Shown here piece by piece: positions 1 to 9,970 of a DNA stretch of 64,000 nucleotides. The notes under the pieces were generated by a model. It saw nothing but the letters and a program-made list of their open reading frames with translations, was not told the origin of the DNA and did no database searches. How positions within the stretch are numbered: position 1 is the first letter of the stretch; each line of letters opens with the position of its first letter. Origin of the DNA: Siphonodentalium dalli (lineage: Eukaryota > Mollusca > Scaphopoda > Gadilida > Siphonodentaliidae); assembly GCA_032622095.1 (NCBI GenBank), contig CP136063.1, positions 218,757,982 to 218,821,981 on the forward strand, in the 5' to 3' direction. Both the position numbers and the translations under genes were made by a program.

Positions 1-141
1 TGGAGGTGTTAACTTTTCCTAAACAATATAAAACATCACTAATATAATTATATTGTAATAGTTTCCTAAAATGAATGGTATTGATTGATCGATATTTTTC
101 AACTTTATTGAGATACCAGCAGGGTTACCCGGCATTGCCCA

Positions 142-330
142 TGTTAAAGTGATGTGAAATCCTCTGCATGGTGTGGGTATTTGGTGGGAATAGAGATTAC
201 TCTTCCTCAAAGTGTTACACGTATTCTCATAAATTGTATATTCAAATAGCATCACAAAACCTGATTCTTTATACATGGAATGTAAGTAGTGGCCCACCTT
301 GTCAATTGTCATTTTGTTCATCGCGATTAA
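142..330. repeat. Dispersed repeat fragment (family shared with 10945 and 41510)
   Basis: The stretch beginning ttaaagtgatgtgaa followed by a ggtg...aatag...tcaaag pattern recurs in related form at about 10945-11115 and 41510-41650. No coding content is recognised. The remainder of 1-2451 holds no exon I can support, apart from the degenerate tandem repeat noted separately. Confidence 0.5.
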
Positions 331-1019
331 TCCATTCCACCAATACAAAAGTATCCATTTATTTTCTGCGTATCGCCAGACGTTATGACATGAAACATGA
401 AGATCATAAACACATTAGTTCGCAAAGTTTAAAGACGACAATTGGGCTTTACATATATAGAGATGTATCAATAAATCTAGTTGGTTAGACTAAGATTTTG
501 AGGACACCTGGCTATCATATCTACATGAAGATACAGCTGTTTTAAAGAATGTCCAGGTGCTCCTCTGGTCATGTCGCTATATATTGGCGAAATATTCTCA
601 GTTTAAAAGAAATGTTTCTATGTAAGTATATCAGCTACATGTGCCCGACACAGAGCGCGATTTTGAGTGGTTTATTGTATTTTGTTTTGTGTGGAAACTA
701 TATTGAATGGAACAGACTCAATTGTGTTATAATATATAAATTATCCATTCCCTGACAGTTTGCAAGAATATGTGTATCTGTTAAATAAGATGAGAAATAT
801 ACATTTAATGCTTTCTGCTATGTATCTGTTTTGCCAGCTCATTATACGTTTTTAACACGCACGATTTTATTCTTCGTATCATTTGAGAAGAGCTTTTATG
901 AATTTGATGGTTATTGGCACTAAATATATTTTTTATCAGTTTTGGTGACCCTCCCGTCCCTATTTCAGACGGCGGTGGCGACTCTTTTGTCACCATTAGA
1001 CCACACACTTAGACTCATT

Positions 1020-1590
1020 ATGGAAATATAATAAAAATATATATTACATTGGTGAAAATTGCCGAGTATACAAATTCGTATAAAATTTATGGCCCCCCAT
1101 ATAATCTCATCCAAACGGCACCAATTTGGCATATCTAAACCACACGATTAGATTTATCGTATCACGGAGAAGAATATGTATCTATCTGGTGGAAATCGGC
1201 GCTAATCTTTTTTTTCTGTGTGTTATCCTCTCACCCTCTATGCATCCTGACTCGAATGGCCCCACTTATGATAGCTTGTGACGCAATGCGACTCCTGATA
1301 TCATGGAGATGATTATAGATAAGTACTTATCGGCGACTAAATAAATTTTGTTCAAATTTAATGCCCACCCCTGTGTGACCCCACGCCTATCTCTCACCCA
1401 AACAGCACCAATATGGCGTCTGTAAATCACACGATCAGTCTCCTCGTATTATGGATAAGAATGCGTATCACTTTGGTGGAAAATGGCGCTAAAATTATTG
1501 CGTATCAATTTGGTGCCCCTCTGCTTTTCAGTTCACCCCTGACTCCGATGACGCCACTGATTTAAGCCACACTATTTTTGTCAAATGATA
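1020..1590. repeat. Degenerate tandem repeat, period about 290 bp
   Basis: Segments with cccaaacagcaccaatatgg (about 1395) and atccaaacggcaccaatttg (about 1105) are each followed by a similar run through cacacgat, cgtat, tggtggaaa and ggcgctaa. The two copies are offset by about 288 bases and moderately diverged. A weaker part-copy may precede at about 880-1010. No gene is visible. Confidence 0.5.
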
Positions 1591-2451
1591 ATTATTTTTG
1601 CCATTGACAAATTTGGCAAGTGTCAGCGCGAACCCCGCTTGTGTCTACTGCCTAGATGGTTCTATCCCAAGGCAATTTGAACTTTTGTGTGATAATTATC
1701 GTCTTTCAAGCGATGTGTGCGATTTATTTTCACCGGATGAAGTGGATACACAAGTATTACTTCTGTAGTTTTGCTATTTGGTGTTTTTAATATAGTTTCT
1801 GCATGAAACTAGTTTAATCACCAACTAAGTTATGCGGATTGTAGTAAATATAAGCAATCAACGTCTTTTTCGATTCATCTGTCGGCGTATATAAGTGCCT
1901 GGTACCGATCTACATACTTAGTATATGTTTGTTTCGCGAAATTAGAAAGTGGAAATTCTGTATTTCATTGTAGCCACAAAGGAGATCATCCGGGTATTCA
2001 GACAAAACGTATGCGCTACGTTAAAAACCCCACAAAAGAGCTAGTTTTGTTCCACAGTTCACTGAAAATTGTTAGAAAACTTAGAAGTGGCAAAGTTTTG
2101 CTTCCCATATAAGCGATAATTTCACTAGTGAATTATGTCACTTTAACTATTGCGTTATATATCAATACGCGCTATCGAAATCTATGCGTCATGGGTATAA
2201 TGGCTGTATTATTCGGATTTCTGGTCAATCATATGTTTATATTGGATATAATACACAGAATAATCACTCGATTGAACTGGTGACGTTAAATAATTAATTC
2301 GAGGTGGGGACTATTTTGTAGTAAAACACTCGAGCACAATGTGCTCTCGTGTTTGTACAATGCCCATGTGTCTCGTGAATTAGTTCACACTGCCGGTTCA
2401 AACAGTCAGTATTTTTGTATGTAACTCTCGTGTGTTCTCCTTGTTCTTCAG

Positions 2452-2666
2452 GCTACGACCCTCCCCATGTATGCGCTGCACCGAATTCGACGAGCGATTT
2501 TCGTGTTCATGGTGTCGATATCGGAGACAATACGACCCTGGTTTACAAGAAATGTTCCATATTAGTCTATGATGGAAACAAAACAGACGCTCAACCGGAA
2601 GCGGAGTTACCATGTGTATTCGGGAATGCTTACGGGCTACCACGTGACCGGTCTCTGTTGTCTGAG
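2452..2666 (+). CDS. SLC22-like exon: extracellular TM1-TM2 loop
   Basis: The acceptor follows ttgttcttcag and the donor is gag|gtatgg. The exon begins with the last two bases of a Gly codon and ends in phase 0. It encodes 72 codons starting GYDPPHVCAAPN and ending RSLLSE. It has three cysteines and three N-glycosylation sequons (NST, NTT, NKT), as expected for the large glycosylated loop between TM1 and TM2 of SLC22 proteins. The end aligns with the family pattern in which a conserved S-x-x-x-E precedes W/Y-D-x-V-C, supplied here by the next exon. The preceding exon with the start codon is not in the window. An antisense open frame over the same bases is a shadow. Confidence 0.85.
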
Positions 2667-2721
2667 GTATGGCGTTGTCATGCTAGTGGGTGTCCGTCAC
2701 TCACATACTCCCACCATACTA

Positions 2722-3075
2722 TCTTGGGAGTATACCTAGAAAATGTTCTTACTAATATATAGATTAATTAATTATAGAAATTTTAATTATTATGAGAATA
2801 ATGTTCTTAATGTTTTCTAAGAACGGATTAATTATTTTTCTCATATTTTCTTATAGTAAGAAATAATTACTTAAATCCTAGAAAGTCTTTTTCTCAATAT
2901 CTAGAAACTTAAGAGATATTTTCTTACAGTTAGAAAGTCTTTTTCTAAGTATCTAGAAAAATTCAAGAAATATTTTCTCAAACGTCAAAAAAAAAGTTTT
3001 CTAGGATAGAAAATTTGGGAGTATACTTAGAAAATTTTCTTGAACTTATATCTAGAATAAATTTCTTAAATCCCT
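2722..3075. repeat. AAGAAA/TTTCTT-rich foldback repeat
   Basis: The segment starts near tcttgggagtatacctagaa and contains a second copy of that phrase near 3018, with many short tracts of tttcttaa and ctagaaa in both orientations. Similar AAGAAA-rich tracts occur at 11893-12205 and 25580-26145, where they begin or end with the phrase cactgccaaaaata. This looks like a dispersed non-autonomous element family; ends and target duplications are not clear. Confidence 0.45.
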
Positions 3076-3354
3076 GCAGGGACGTGACTATACGGTCTCC
3101 GTTGGACGTGTCCACCTTCAAACTGCACTCCCCCCTTGCACTAGACCAGACCGAACTCCTGTTATCGAAACACCATTTGTAATAACCCCCATGCACCCCC
3201 ATGCACGCCCCATGCACACATCACATGAACACCACGCACACACCCTCTGCACACACATAATTGGTTGGAACTTTCCCATTCCAACTGGTGCCTCAAACTT
3301 TCCAACTGTTGGAAATTTCCAAGGTTGGAAAACTGCTTATGACCATTTGAAACA

Positions 3355-3560
3355 ATTTTTTTTAACAAAATGTAATGTTACTGTAACAGTAATATTTACA
3401 TTGCAATGGTTTTAATATGCGAAATATCGTTATTGGAGAGTTATTAATAATGAAAATAAGAACAAATTCGGATCTATTTGTACGTGCTGATGTTAGTTGT
3501 TTTACAGACTTTATATGTTATTTCTCAATTCGAAGGACTTGGTTCACTTTAAAGATTGTC
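3355..3560 (+). repeat. Dispersed repeat (Ctgtaacagt...ttattggag family)
   Basis: A block with cactgtaacag, gtttacatagcaatgg and tcgttattggagagttatta is found here in diverged form, and again at 12285-12640 (two tandem copies), 23095-23300 and 32690-33085. Copies share order and strand. No coding potential is evident. Confidence 0.55.
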
Positions 3561-3904
3561 TATCTCAGAAAGTTTATTTATAGACTCAGGGGTATACAGT
3601 AAATGATATAGGTCGTGGGTACCAGTCCGAAAAAGTTTCTATTAATTAATATGAATTAACTCTATCTTGTTAACAGGCTCAATCACGGGCAAATTCCTGA
3701 TCAGCAAAGCGATTTACTGCAAATTAAGATCGAAATCAACAACAGTATTATGCCCTGACAGTTAATATATTCCATTATAATTATTATTCACAAAAAAGAT
3801 TTGGAGTCATGAAATCTGGATTATAAAAATTATGCTGTATCCCAGAAGAAATAAACCACCTTTAAGTCTTTCTTGGCCGGAGCTAAAACGGTGCACCATT
3901 AAAA

Positions 3905-4062
3905 GATCCTCCCATAGGGATCCTCACACATATTAGAGAATGCGCTGGCTTACAAGTTCAAGGTCAATATTATCAGGTCAATATATTCTCGTATATATGC
4001 GAGGTTCCCTGTGGGAGACTCGGATATATAAGTGAATACATTGGCACAGTGTTTTCGCAACA
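3905..4062. mobile_element. Degenerate twin-hairpin MITE
   Basis: Two diverged hairpins related to the intact module seen at 8580-8971 are joined by a short spacer. The left one ends gagaatgcgctggctta and the right one runs from tatattctcgtatatatgcg to ttggcacagtg. Terminal repeats are not recognised. Confidence 0.6.
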
Positions 4063-4254
4063 TTTCAGGAAGCTGCGGTCGTGGATGGGTTAATATAACA
4101 GTTTATTTAGTCAGACACAATATGTGCAACATGAGATGAGAATTAGATACATAACATGGCTAAATTAACTCAATATACAGAAAACAACACAAATATAAGC
4201 ATCACCCATCATCACCATCGTCGTCATAGTCGTCGTCCTTGTTAATCCAGATGC

Positions 4255-5130
4255 GTTGTTTTCTCTTCAGTATGAAACGGTGTGTTTTTTAATACATATG
4301 TGTTGTTTTCTCTTCAGTATGACATGGTGTGTTAATATATATATGCTGTTTTCTCTTCAGTATGACATGGTGTGTTAATATAGATGTGTTGTTTTCTCTT
4401 CAGTATGAGATGATGTGTTAATATAGATATGTAGTTTTCTCTTCGGTATAACATGGTGTGTTAATATATAGATGTTTTGTTTTCTCTTCAGTATGACATG
4501 GTGTGTTAATATATATGTGCTGCTTTCTCTTCAATATTACATGGTGTGTTAATATAGATGTGCTGTCTTTCAGTATGACATGGTGTGTTCATATAGATGT
4601 GTTGTTGTCTCTTCAGTATGGCATTGTGTGTTAATATATATGTGTTGTTTTCTCTTCAGTATGAAATGGTGTGTTAATATAAATGTGTTGTTTTCCCTTC
4701 AATATGTGAGATGGTGTGTTAATATAGTTGTGTTGTTTTCTCTTCAGTATGACATGGTGTGTTAATATAGATGTGTTGTTTCCTCTTCAGTATGACATGG
4801 TGTGTTAATATAGATGTGTTGTTTTCTCTTCAGTATGACATGGTGTCTTAATATAGATGTGTTGTCTCTACAGTATGAAATGGTGTGTTAATATATATGT
4901 GTTGTTTTCTCTTCAATATGAGATGGTGTGTTAATATAGATGTGTTGTTCTCTTCAGTATGACATGGTGTGTTAATATAGATGTGTTGTTTTCTCTTCAG
5001 TGTGACATGGTCTATTAATATAAAATATGTTGTTTTCTCTTCAGTATCACATGGTGTGTAAATATATATATGTTGTTTTCTCTTCAGTGTGGTGTGGTGT
5101 GTTGACACAGATGTGTTGTTTTCTCTTCAG
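4255..5130 (+). repeat. Minisatellite of 3' splice sites, about 20 copies of 43 bp
   Basis: The unit reads approximately gttgttttctcttcag then tatgacatggtgtg then ttaatatagatgt. I count about 20 units before the true acceptor at 5129-5130. Each unit holds a polypyrimidine tract, in most cases an AG, and the first 14 bases of the following exon, which starts at 5131. In the exon's frame a unit encodes YDMVC and then TAA. The array runs directly into the functional splice site, so it grew from that intron-exon boundary. Confidence 0.95.
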
Positions 5131-5358
5131 TATGATATGGTGTGCGAGGACAGGAATTCCGGACATCTGCCTCAGATACTGGCGGTCTGTGGACAAATAC
5201 TAGGGGCCTTGTTGACGTTCTTAGCCGATCAATTCGGGCGGAGAAAAGTGCAGATTGCCGCCCACTTTGGGCTGCTGGGAGCCGCCATAGCCGCCGCGTT
5301 GGTGCGCCCATTTTGGCTCGTTGTTTCCATGAAGTTTCTCTCTGGAGCATTCCAACAG
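5131..5358 (+). CDS. SLC22-like exon: TM2, GRR loop, TM3, start of TM4
   Basis: Acceptor ttttctcttcag, donor caacag|gtgagt; 228 bases, phase 0 to 0. It begins YDMVCEDRN and ends SGAFQQ. Residues near 13-33 form a hydrophobic TM2, followed by ADQFGRRK, the conserved MFS loop between TM2 and TM3 (D-x-x-G-R-R-K). TM3 and the start of TM4 follow. The first 14 bases (TATGATATGGTGTG) are also the core of the roughly 43-bp minisatellite immediately upstream, so the true acceptor is the last of about 21 near-identical acceptors. It is chosen because only this copy continues into the conserved reading frame; the others meet TAA after five codons. Confidence 0.93.
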
Positions 5359-5449
5359 GTGAGTTACCAAACGCCATACTGTTTAACTATTTCATGGCGG
5401 GAGCTGCGCTGGTGCAGCATTGAAGATAATGTGCCTGTGCGATTCTCAC

Positions 5450-5595
5450 AATAGGGAGCCTCGCATGTATAAGAAAATACACTGGCTTACAAGGTCGTAA
5501 TAAATATTGTTGGGCCAATGCATTCTCTTATATGCTAGTAGCCTCCCCATGGGAGACTCGCGTATATAAGAGATTGCATTGGCACAGGGTTTTCG
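5450..5595. mobile_element. Degenerate twin-hairpin MITE
   Basis: A left half (ggagcctcgcatgtataag to acactggcttac) and a right hairpin (gccaatgcattctcttatat to gcattggcacaggg) are present with substitutions. The following ttttcgcaaaatttcaggaa also follows the module at about 4052 and 46500, so this is a sub-family with shared flanks. Confidence 0.65.
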
Positions 5596-5774
5596 CAAAA
5601 TTTCAGGAAACTCTAAACATCCAAGAGTTAGATTCATATTGTGTGCTTATTTCAACACATCAAACTTATATTTGACGACTAAGCCTCTACACCAATTTGA
5701 AGAACGTATCATTAAACTGTATATTTCGAACATTCAACAACACAGAGAGATATGGTTTACAATTTCTTAAAACA

Positions 5775-5870
5775 CAACATAAGATAAGATAAGATAATAT
5801 TTTAATGCAAAATACACCCAAATGGGCAGTTGCACATATACTAAATACAACATATATCAACATAAGGAAT
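5775..5870 (-). mobile_element. LINE 3'-tail fragment
   Basis: Read on the - strand the segment ends in a T-rich tract with attttgcattaaaatatta followed by three TCTTA units. This is the kind of short-repeat tail seen at the 3' end of 5'-truncated non-LTR retrotransposons. Only about 100 bases remain and no coding part is present. Confidence 0.4.
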
Positions 5871-6018
5871 AATTGAACATGAGTAATCACATACGATATG
5901 CATATACGCTCGTGAATTTACTGTCATAAAATCTCAGGTATACTTGCTTTTATTAGACATATGTATATTCTCTCGAATGGTGAAGAAAGACCGGATCATG
6001 TCGCATATAACGTTAACG

Positions 6019-6133
6019 GTTGCAATTAATGGTGAGAATAAGCTGGTACATAAGCTGGTAACAATTAATTGGTTGCAATTAATGGTGAGAATAAGCTGGT
6101 ACATAAGCTGGTAACAACGTGCAATGTCGACAC
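6019..6133 (+). repeat. Intronic copies of a coding repeat from the exon at 10499
   Basis: Two tandem copies of a block containing attaatggtgagaataagc and tggtacataagctggta lie here, followed by acgtgca. The same bases occur inside the exon at about 10700-10760, where they encode PINGENKLVHKLV. No splice sites frame the intronic copies, so they are not taken as an exon. Confidence 0.85.
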
Positions 6134-6136
6134 CCC

Positions 6137-6298
6137 CCCCCCAATCGCTTATCTAAAATATGTTAATCGATTAAAGGTCTACTCAAGTAGAAACGCGCGG
6201 GGAAACTGTACCGAAATATTTGTTTATGACACAGCGTTGTATAAGATGCGTACGGATCTTAGTGAACCATGGTCAGTCTCCAGGAGACTAATTTTTAA
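6137..6298 (+). repeat. Direct repeat flanking the exon at 7505 (copy 1)
   Basis: This block starting caatcgcttatctaaaatat and ending cagtctccaggaga is repeated with few changes at 7727-7885. The copies are 1.6 kb apart and bracket the exon at 7505-7707, the second starting 20 bases after its donor. Confidence 0.85.
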
Positions 6299-6552
6299 TT
6301 AGCAAATGTCGTTAAAGATACATAATCTGAATTAACATATGGACTATACGCAAACATGTAAAAAAAAACATTCGTCCCAAATAAATCGCCGATAAACAAA
6401 GGAGAATGATTTCGCTAAAGAGAGTCACCATATTTTAATTATATGATAGAATGACGTGTGCTGGCAATTTTGTTACAAAATTAACTTAAACATCTACCTT
6501 GAGCAAGTGTATTCACTGTGCGCCCCAAGTGAAGTGTTTCACACCTCTTTAA

Positions 6553-6773
6553 CCCTTTTAGTGCCGGGGACCGATCTTATCGGCCCTAATTTATGGTCTA
6601 CAGAGTGCCCTAAATTTTTTTTTTAAAAAGGAATTTTTTATATTTTTTTGGGGTTAGGCCAATGCATTCTCTTATATATGCGAGGCGACCTATGGTCGAC
6701 TCGCATATATAAGAGAATGCATTGGCACAGGGTATATGGTTCGATACAAAAATCGGACCTGGCACTCAAAGGG
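6553..6773. mobile_element. TTAA-flanked MITE carrying one hairpin module
   Basis: TTAA at 6549-6552 and 6774-6777 flank a 221-bp element. Its ends are cccttttagtgccggggacc and the complement of ggacctggcactcaaaggg. Inside is one near-perfect hairpin (gccaatgcattctcttatat...). TTAA targets with CCC-starting ends are typical of piggyBac-like elements; the assignment is by family knowledge. No ORF. Confidence 0.8.
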
Positions 6774-6959
6774 TTAATGTTATATTCCTCTCAGACTGTA
6801 TCGGGGGCAGCATGCGTTCCAACAGTATACTCAGGAAAGTGTCACCCCTTACCCTTATTTATTCTGATTACCAGAGAGCGTTGAATTGTTGCTACCGGTA
6901 AAGATAAAAGAGATCACGAACTTGTATAAATCGCGTATAGATGTAAGTGTCCGATTAAC

Positions 6960-7130
6960 AAATGTCCTTAAAGATACATAATCCGAATTAACGCTCCCAA
7001 ATTACTATTTCCTTGGCTTCGGGGTGAAACATATTTGATTCGATTCGATGAACCCACCCATCAAATCTCAGAGTGATCAGATACCGATTTTAGAAATTTG
7101 TTATATCTCGAGATTTGTAGCCTTTTAAAA
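6960..7130 (+). repeat. Fragment of a dispersed repeat with copies at 22145 and 44571
   Basis: The phrase cgctcccaaattactatttc followed by cttggcttcgggg, then a tttgattcg block and gtgatcagatac, recurs at 22160-22255. It also appears in inverse orientation inside the TTAA-flanked element at 44571-44992. The copy here lacks clear ends. Confidence 0.65.
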
Positions 7131-7504
7131 GTCATCAAACCGACGGTCTCGGACCAAATTGCGTATGCAGATGGATAACTATAAAATCAAATTGGCTTTG
7201 GGGGTATAGATATTGACAATCCGGCCAGATTTCTTTGCCCAACTTGTTGATAAATAACGCGTTTGGGCAATTTTATAATATAGTTCACTGTGGTTAACAT
7301 TATTTATTGGGCAATTTATCGATTCTGATAACTGAAGCGGCATTCAAAAAATAGTGTTGTTGTTGTTGTTGGAAATCTGATGATATGGGGGGCTATCGAA
7401 TCTGATTTTGTACTTTAAATGTGTATTTACTTTGGAAAGAGACTTTATTCTTTTAGTAAATATATGTTATGTCCGCATGTTACAGCATGTATGTCTATCT
7501 TCAG

Positions 7505-7707
7505 CTAACAGGGTTGTCAGCCTATGTGCCGATGATAGAGATAATTCCATTAGAGCTGCGGACTGGATTGGGGTGTTTCGGCGCCGTCGTCTGGCCTTTC
7601 TTCATGTTCATAATTGGTGGGATGGCATACTTCTGTCGCTTCGACAGCTGGAGATTTATGAGCCTGGTCATGTGTGTCTCGTCGTTCAGTCTCATCCTTC
7701 AAATACT
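7505..7707 (+). CDS. SLC22-like exon: end of TM4, TM5 and TM6
   Basis: Acceptor tatcttcag, donor tact|gtgagt; 203 bases, entering in phase 0 and leaving two bases (CT) of a Leu codon. It encodes LTGLSAYVPMIEIIPLELR followed by two hydrophobic segments separated by CRFDSWRFM. This matches the family layout in which TM4 is followed by a short loop with a conserved E and K/R-x-R, then TM5, a small loop containing W-R, and TM6. A second AG seven bases downstream (7510-7511) would break the phase, so the upstream AG is preferred. The exon is bracketed by two copies of a 160-bp direct repeat (6137-6298 and 7727-7885). Confidence 0.9.
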
Positions 7708-7726
7708 GTGAGTGTGCAATATCGAT

Positions 7727-7885
7727 TCCCCCCCCAATCGCTTATCTAAAATATGTTAATCGATTTAAGGTCTACTCAAGTAGAAACGCGCGGGGACACT
7801 GTACCGAACTGTTTGTTTATGACACACCGCTGTATAAGACACGTATGAATCTTGGTGAGCCTTGGTCAGTCTCCAGGAGATACAT
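7727..7885 (+). repeat. Direct repeat flanking the exon at 7505 (copy 2)
   Basis: Second copy of the block at 6137-6298; see that entry for the shared ends. It begins after a short poly-C tract 20 bases downstream of the exon donor. Confidence 0.85.
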
Positions 7886-8146
7886 TCTACATAACAAACT
7901 TGCCTTGCCGTGTCAACAGTGATGGCGGCATGGTGTGAATCTCGCAGACAACAACCTCTTCCCTTTTGGGAATTATTTTCTCCATAGAGTCTGTCTCAGT
8001 TTAATATTTTTATATCAGATTTAAATAGAGGCGCGAACTCAGTAGGATTCTTCATGGCGTCAATATACTTGCTTTGGTGAGCGTGAACAAGTTCTCATTT
8101 CCTATCGAATGATCTGCTCGATCACCAGAGTAAGCCCGCGTCTTAA

Positions 8147-8500
8147 CCCTTCACCCAACAGAAGGGCCCTGTGCCAATGCATTCTCTTATATATGCGAGT
8201 CGACCATAGGTCGCCTCGCATATATAAGAGAATGCATTGGCTTAACACAATATTCAAAATGATAAAATTGTCAAAGAATGTAGACAAATATTATAAAAAT
8301 TGTTAAAAAATGTAAGACAAAATTTTAAAATTGTTAAAGAATGTAAGAAAAAATGGTAAAAAGTGTTTAGGCCAATGCATTCTCTTATATATGCGAGGCG
8401 ACCCATGGTCGACTCGCATATATAAGAGAATGCATTGGCACAGGGCATAACTGTAACCATCGCAATGTGGTCAATGAACCGGTTCCAATGATATCAGACC
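8147..8500 (+). mobile_element. Twin-hairpin MITE, 3'-truncated
   Basis: TTAA (8143-8146) precedes cccttcacccaacagaaggg. Two hairpins (8170-8243 and 8370-8444) are separated by an AT-rich spacer, then cataactgtaaccatcgcaa and an ending cut off at ccaatgatatc. The complete element at 52682-53065 shows that about 100 bases at the 3' end are missing. Confidence 0.8.
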
Positions 8501-8579
8501 GGATTTTCGCTCATGTCGGGGTTCCAAACCACGCTAACTTCATCTAACCCAGACTGCGGTGATTGTATACACGGCTTAA

Positions 8580-8971
8580 CCCTTTACCCAACAAACCGAC
8601 CAAAACCTTCCAAATAAAGCTTCAACAGCCTAAATTATCTTGGGTCTGTCTCAATAAAACCATACAAATATGGATATCATTGGAACCGGCTCATTGACAA
8701 CATTGTGATGGTTACAGTTATGCCCTGTGCCAATGCATTCTCTTATATATGCGAGTCGACCATAGGTCGCCTCGCATATATAGAGAATGCATTGGCTTAT
8801 ACAAAATCTGTTTTTTAACACTTTTTACCATTTTTTCTTACATTCTTTAACAATTTTATAATTTTTAATGTGTTAAGCCAATGCATTCTCTTATATATGC
8901 GAGGCGACCTATGGTCGACTCGCATATATAAGAGAATGCATTGGCACAGGGCCGTTCTGTTGGGTAAAGGG
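8580..8971 (-). mobile_element. Complete TTAA twin-hairpin MITE, 392 bp, reverse orientation
   Basis: TTAA occurs on both sides (8576-8579, 8972-8975). Terminal inverted repeats read ccctttacccaacaaaccg at one end and, complemented, ccctttacccaacagaacgg at the other. Two hairpins of about 74 bp lie at 8728-8803 and 8877-8952 around a spacer rich in aaattgttaaagaatgtaag (complement). No ORF; a non-autonomous piggyBac-like element by its TTAA and CCCT ends. Confidence 0.88.
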
Positions 8972-9506
8972 TTAACTGTACATTGGCTGTGCGGGGGGGG
9001 GCATGATTAATAGGAAAGCCCTTTCATCGATAGTTGAACTGCGTATCGGTCTGAACATGCATGGGGGTCAAATATACACACAGAACGGATCTACCGTTAT
9101 ATTGGAACAACACAATGCACATCCTCGGAAATTATATATGTGACCATACGATTTCTTGTTCTGGAATATATATTTACATATCATATTTATGGAGGCACGG
9201 ACTCAGCATGAGTGTACGTGGCTTCAATACGTTTGCTTCGGTGAACGTGAACAAGTTCTCATTTCCTATCTAGATGGTCATGTTTCGATCTGAATGGCAC
9301 ATTGAGCGTCACTCAACTCAGATCAAGCTTGAAAATAGGTCCCGATGTTCACCCATGTCGGGGTTCTAAAATGCGTCAACATCGCTTAGCGCAGAGTGTT
9401 GTGCGTGATTGCATCCACGAACTAATTACTATCATTCAAAAATAAGCCCTGTCGCCGAAAGTCCAGATGACTATCAGTCTCATCATGGGTTGGAAGGTTG
9501 ACGACA

Positions 9507-9970
9507 TATGTGACCCGCCATATCAAATCCAGTCGTAAGTCGGGATTTTTTTTACCCTGTGCCAATGCATTCTCTTATATATGCGAGTCGACCATATGTC
9601 GCCTCGCATATATTAGAGAATGCATTGGCCTAACAATTTTTTATCATTTTTTTTAAATAAATGTTTCTTACAATTTTTAGGACATAACATAAAAAACGTC
9701 CATTACCCTGCAGGGAGCCTCACACATATATAGAAGCATATAGAAGAGTGTCGTCTGCTCATGTTTGTCTGGGGTTCTGTATGGGTGAAATTATAAAATT
9801 GTTAAAGAATACAAGAAATAATTATTAAAATTGTAAAAAATTGTTAGGCCAATGCATTCTCTTATATATGCGAGGCGACCTATGGTCGACTCGCATATAG
9901 AAGAGAATACATTGGCACAGGGTATAAACAATCCCGACTTACGACTGGATTTGATATGGCTGGTCACATA
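9507..9970. mobile_element. Twin-hairpin module inside a different terminal-repeat family
   Basis: The ends tatgtgacccgccatatcaa and, complemented, tatgtgaccagccatatcaa extend inward for about 40 bases (through tccagtcgtaagtcgggatt). The same twin-hairpin module, opening ccctgtgccaatg and closing cattggcacaggg, sits between them. Thus the module occurs in elements with unrelated ends. The spacer here is longer and contains extra DNA (about 9690-9785). Confidence 0.75.

Noticed and set aside
549-755. First exon of the transporter gene
   Set aside because: The translation is moderately hydrophobic but lacks the SLC22 N-terminal pattern, and no donor joins in the required phase to exon 2452.
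4848-5108. His/Thr-rich open frame on the - strand
   Set aside because: It is antisense to the 43-bp acceptor minisatellite.
8170-8243. Hairpins as terminators or structured RNA genes
   Set aside because: They occur as part of transposon-like elements with terminal repeats and TTAA duplications; tRNA features such as an anticodon arm and T-loop motif are absent.
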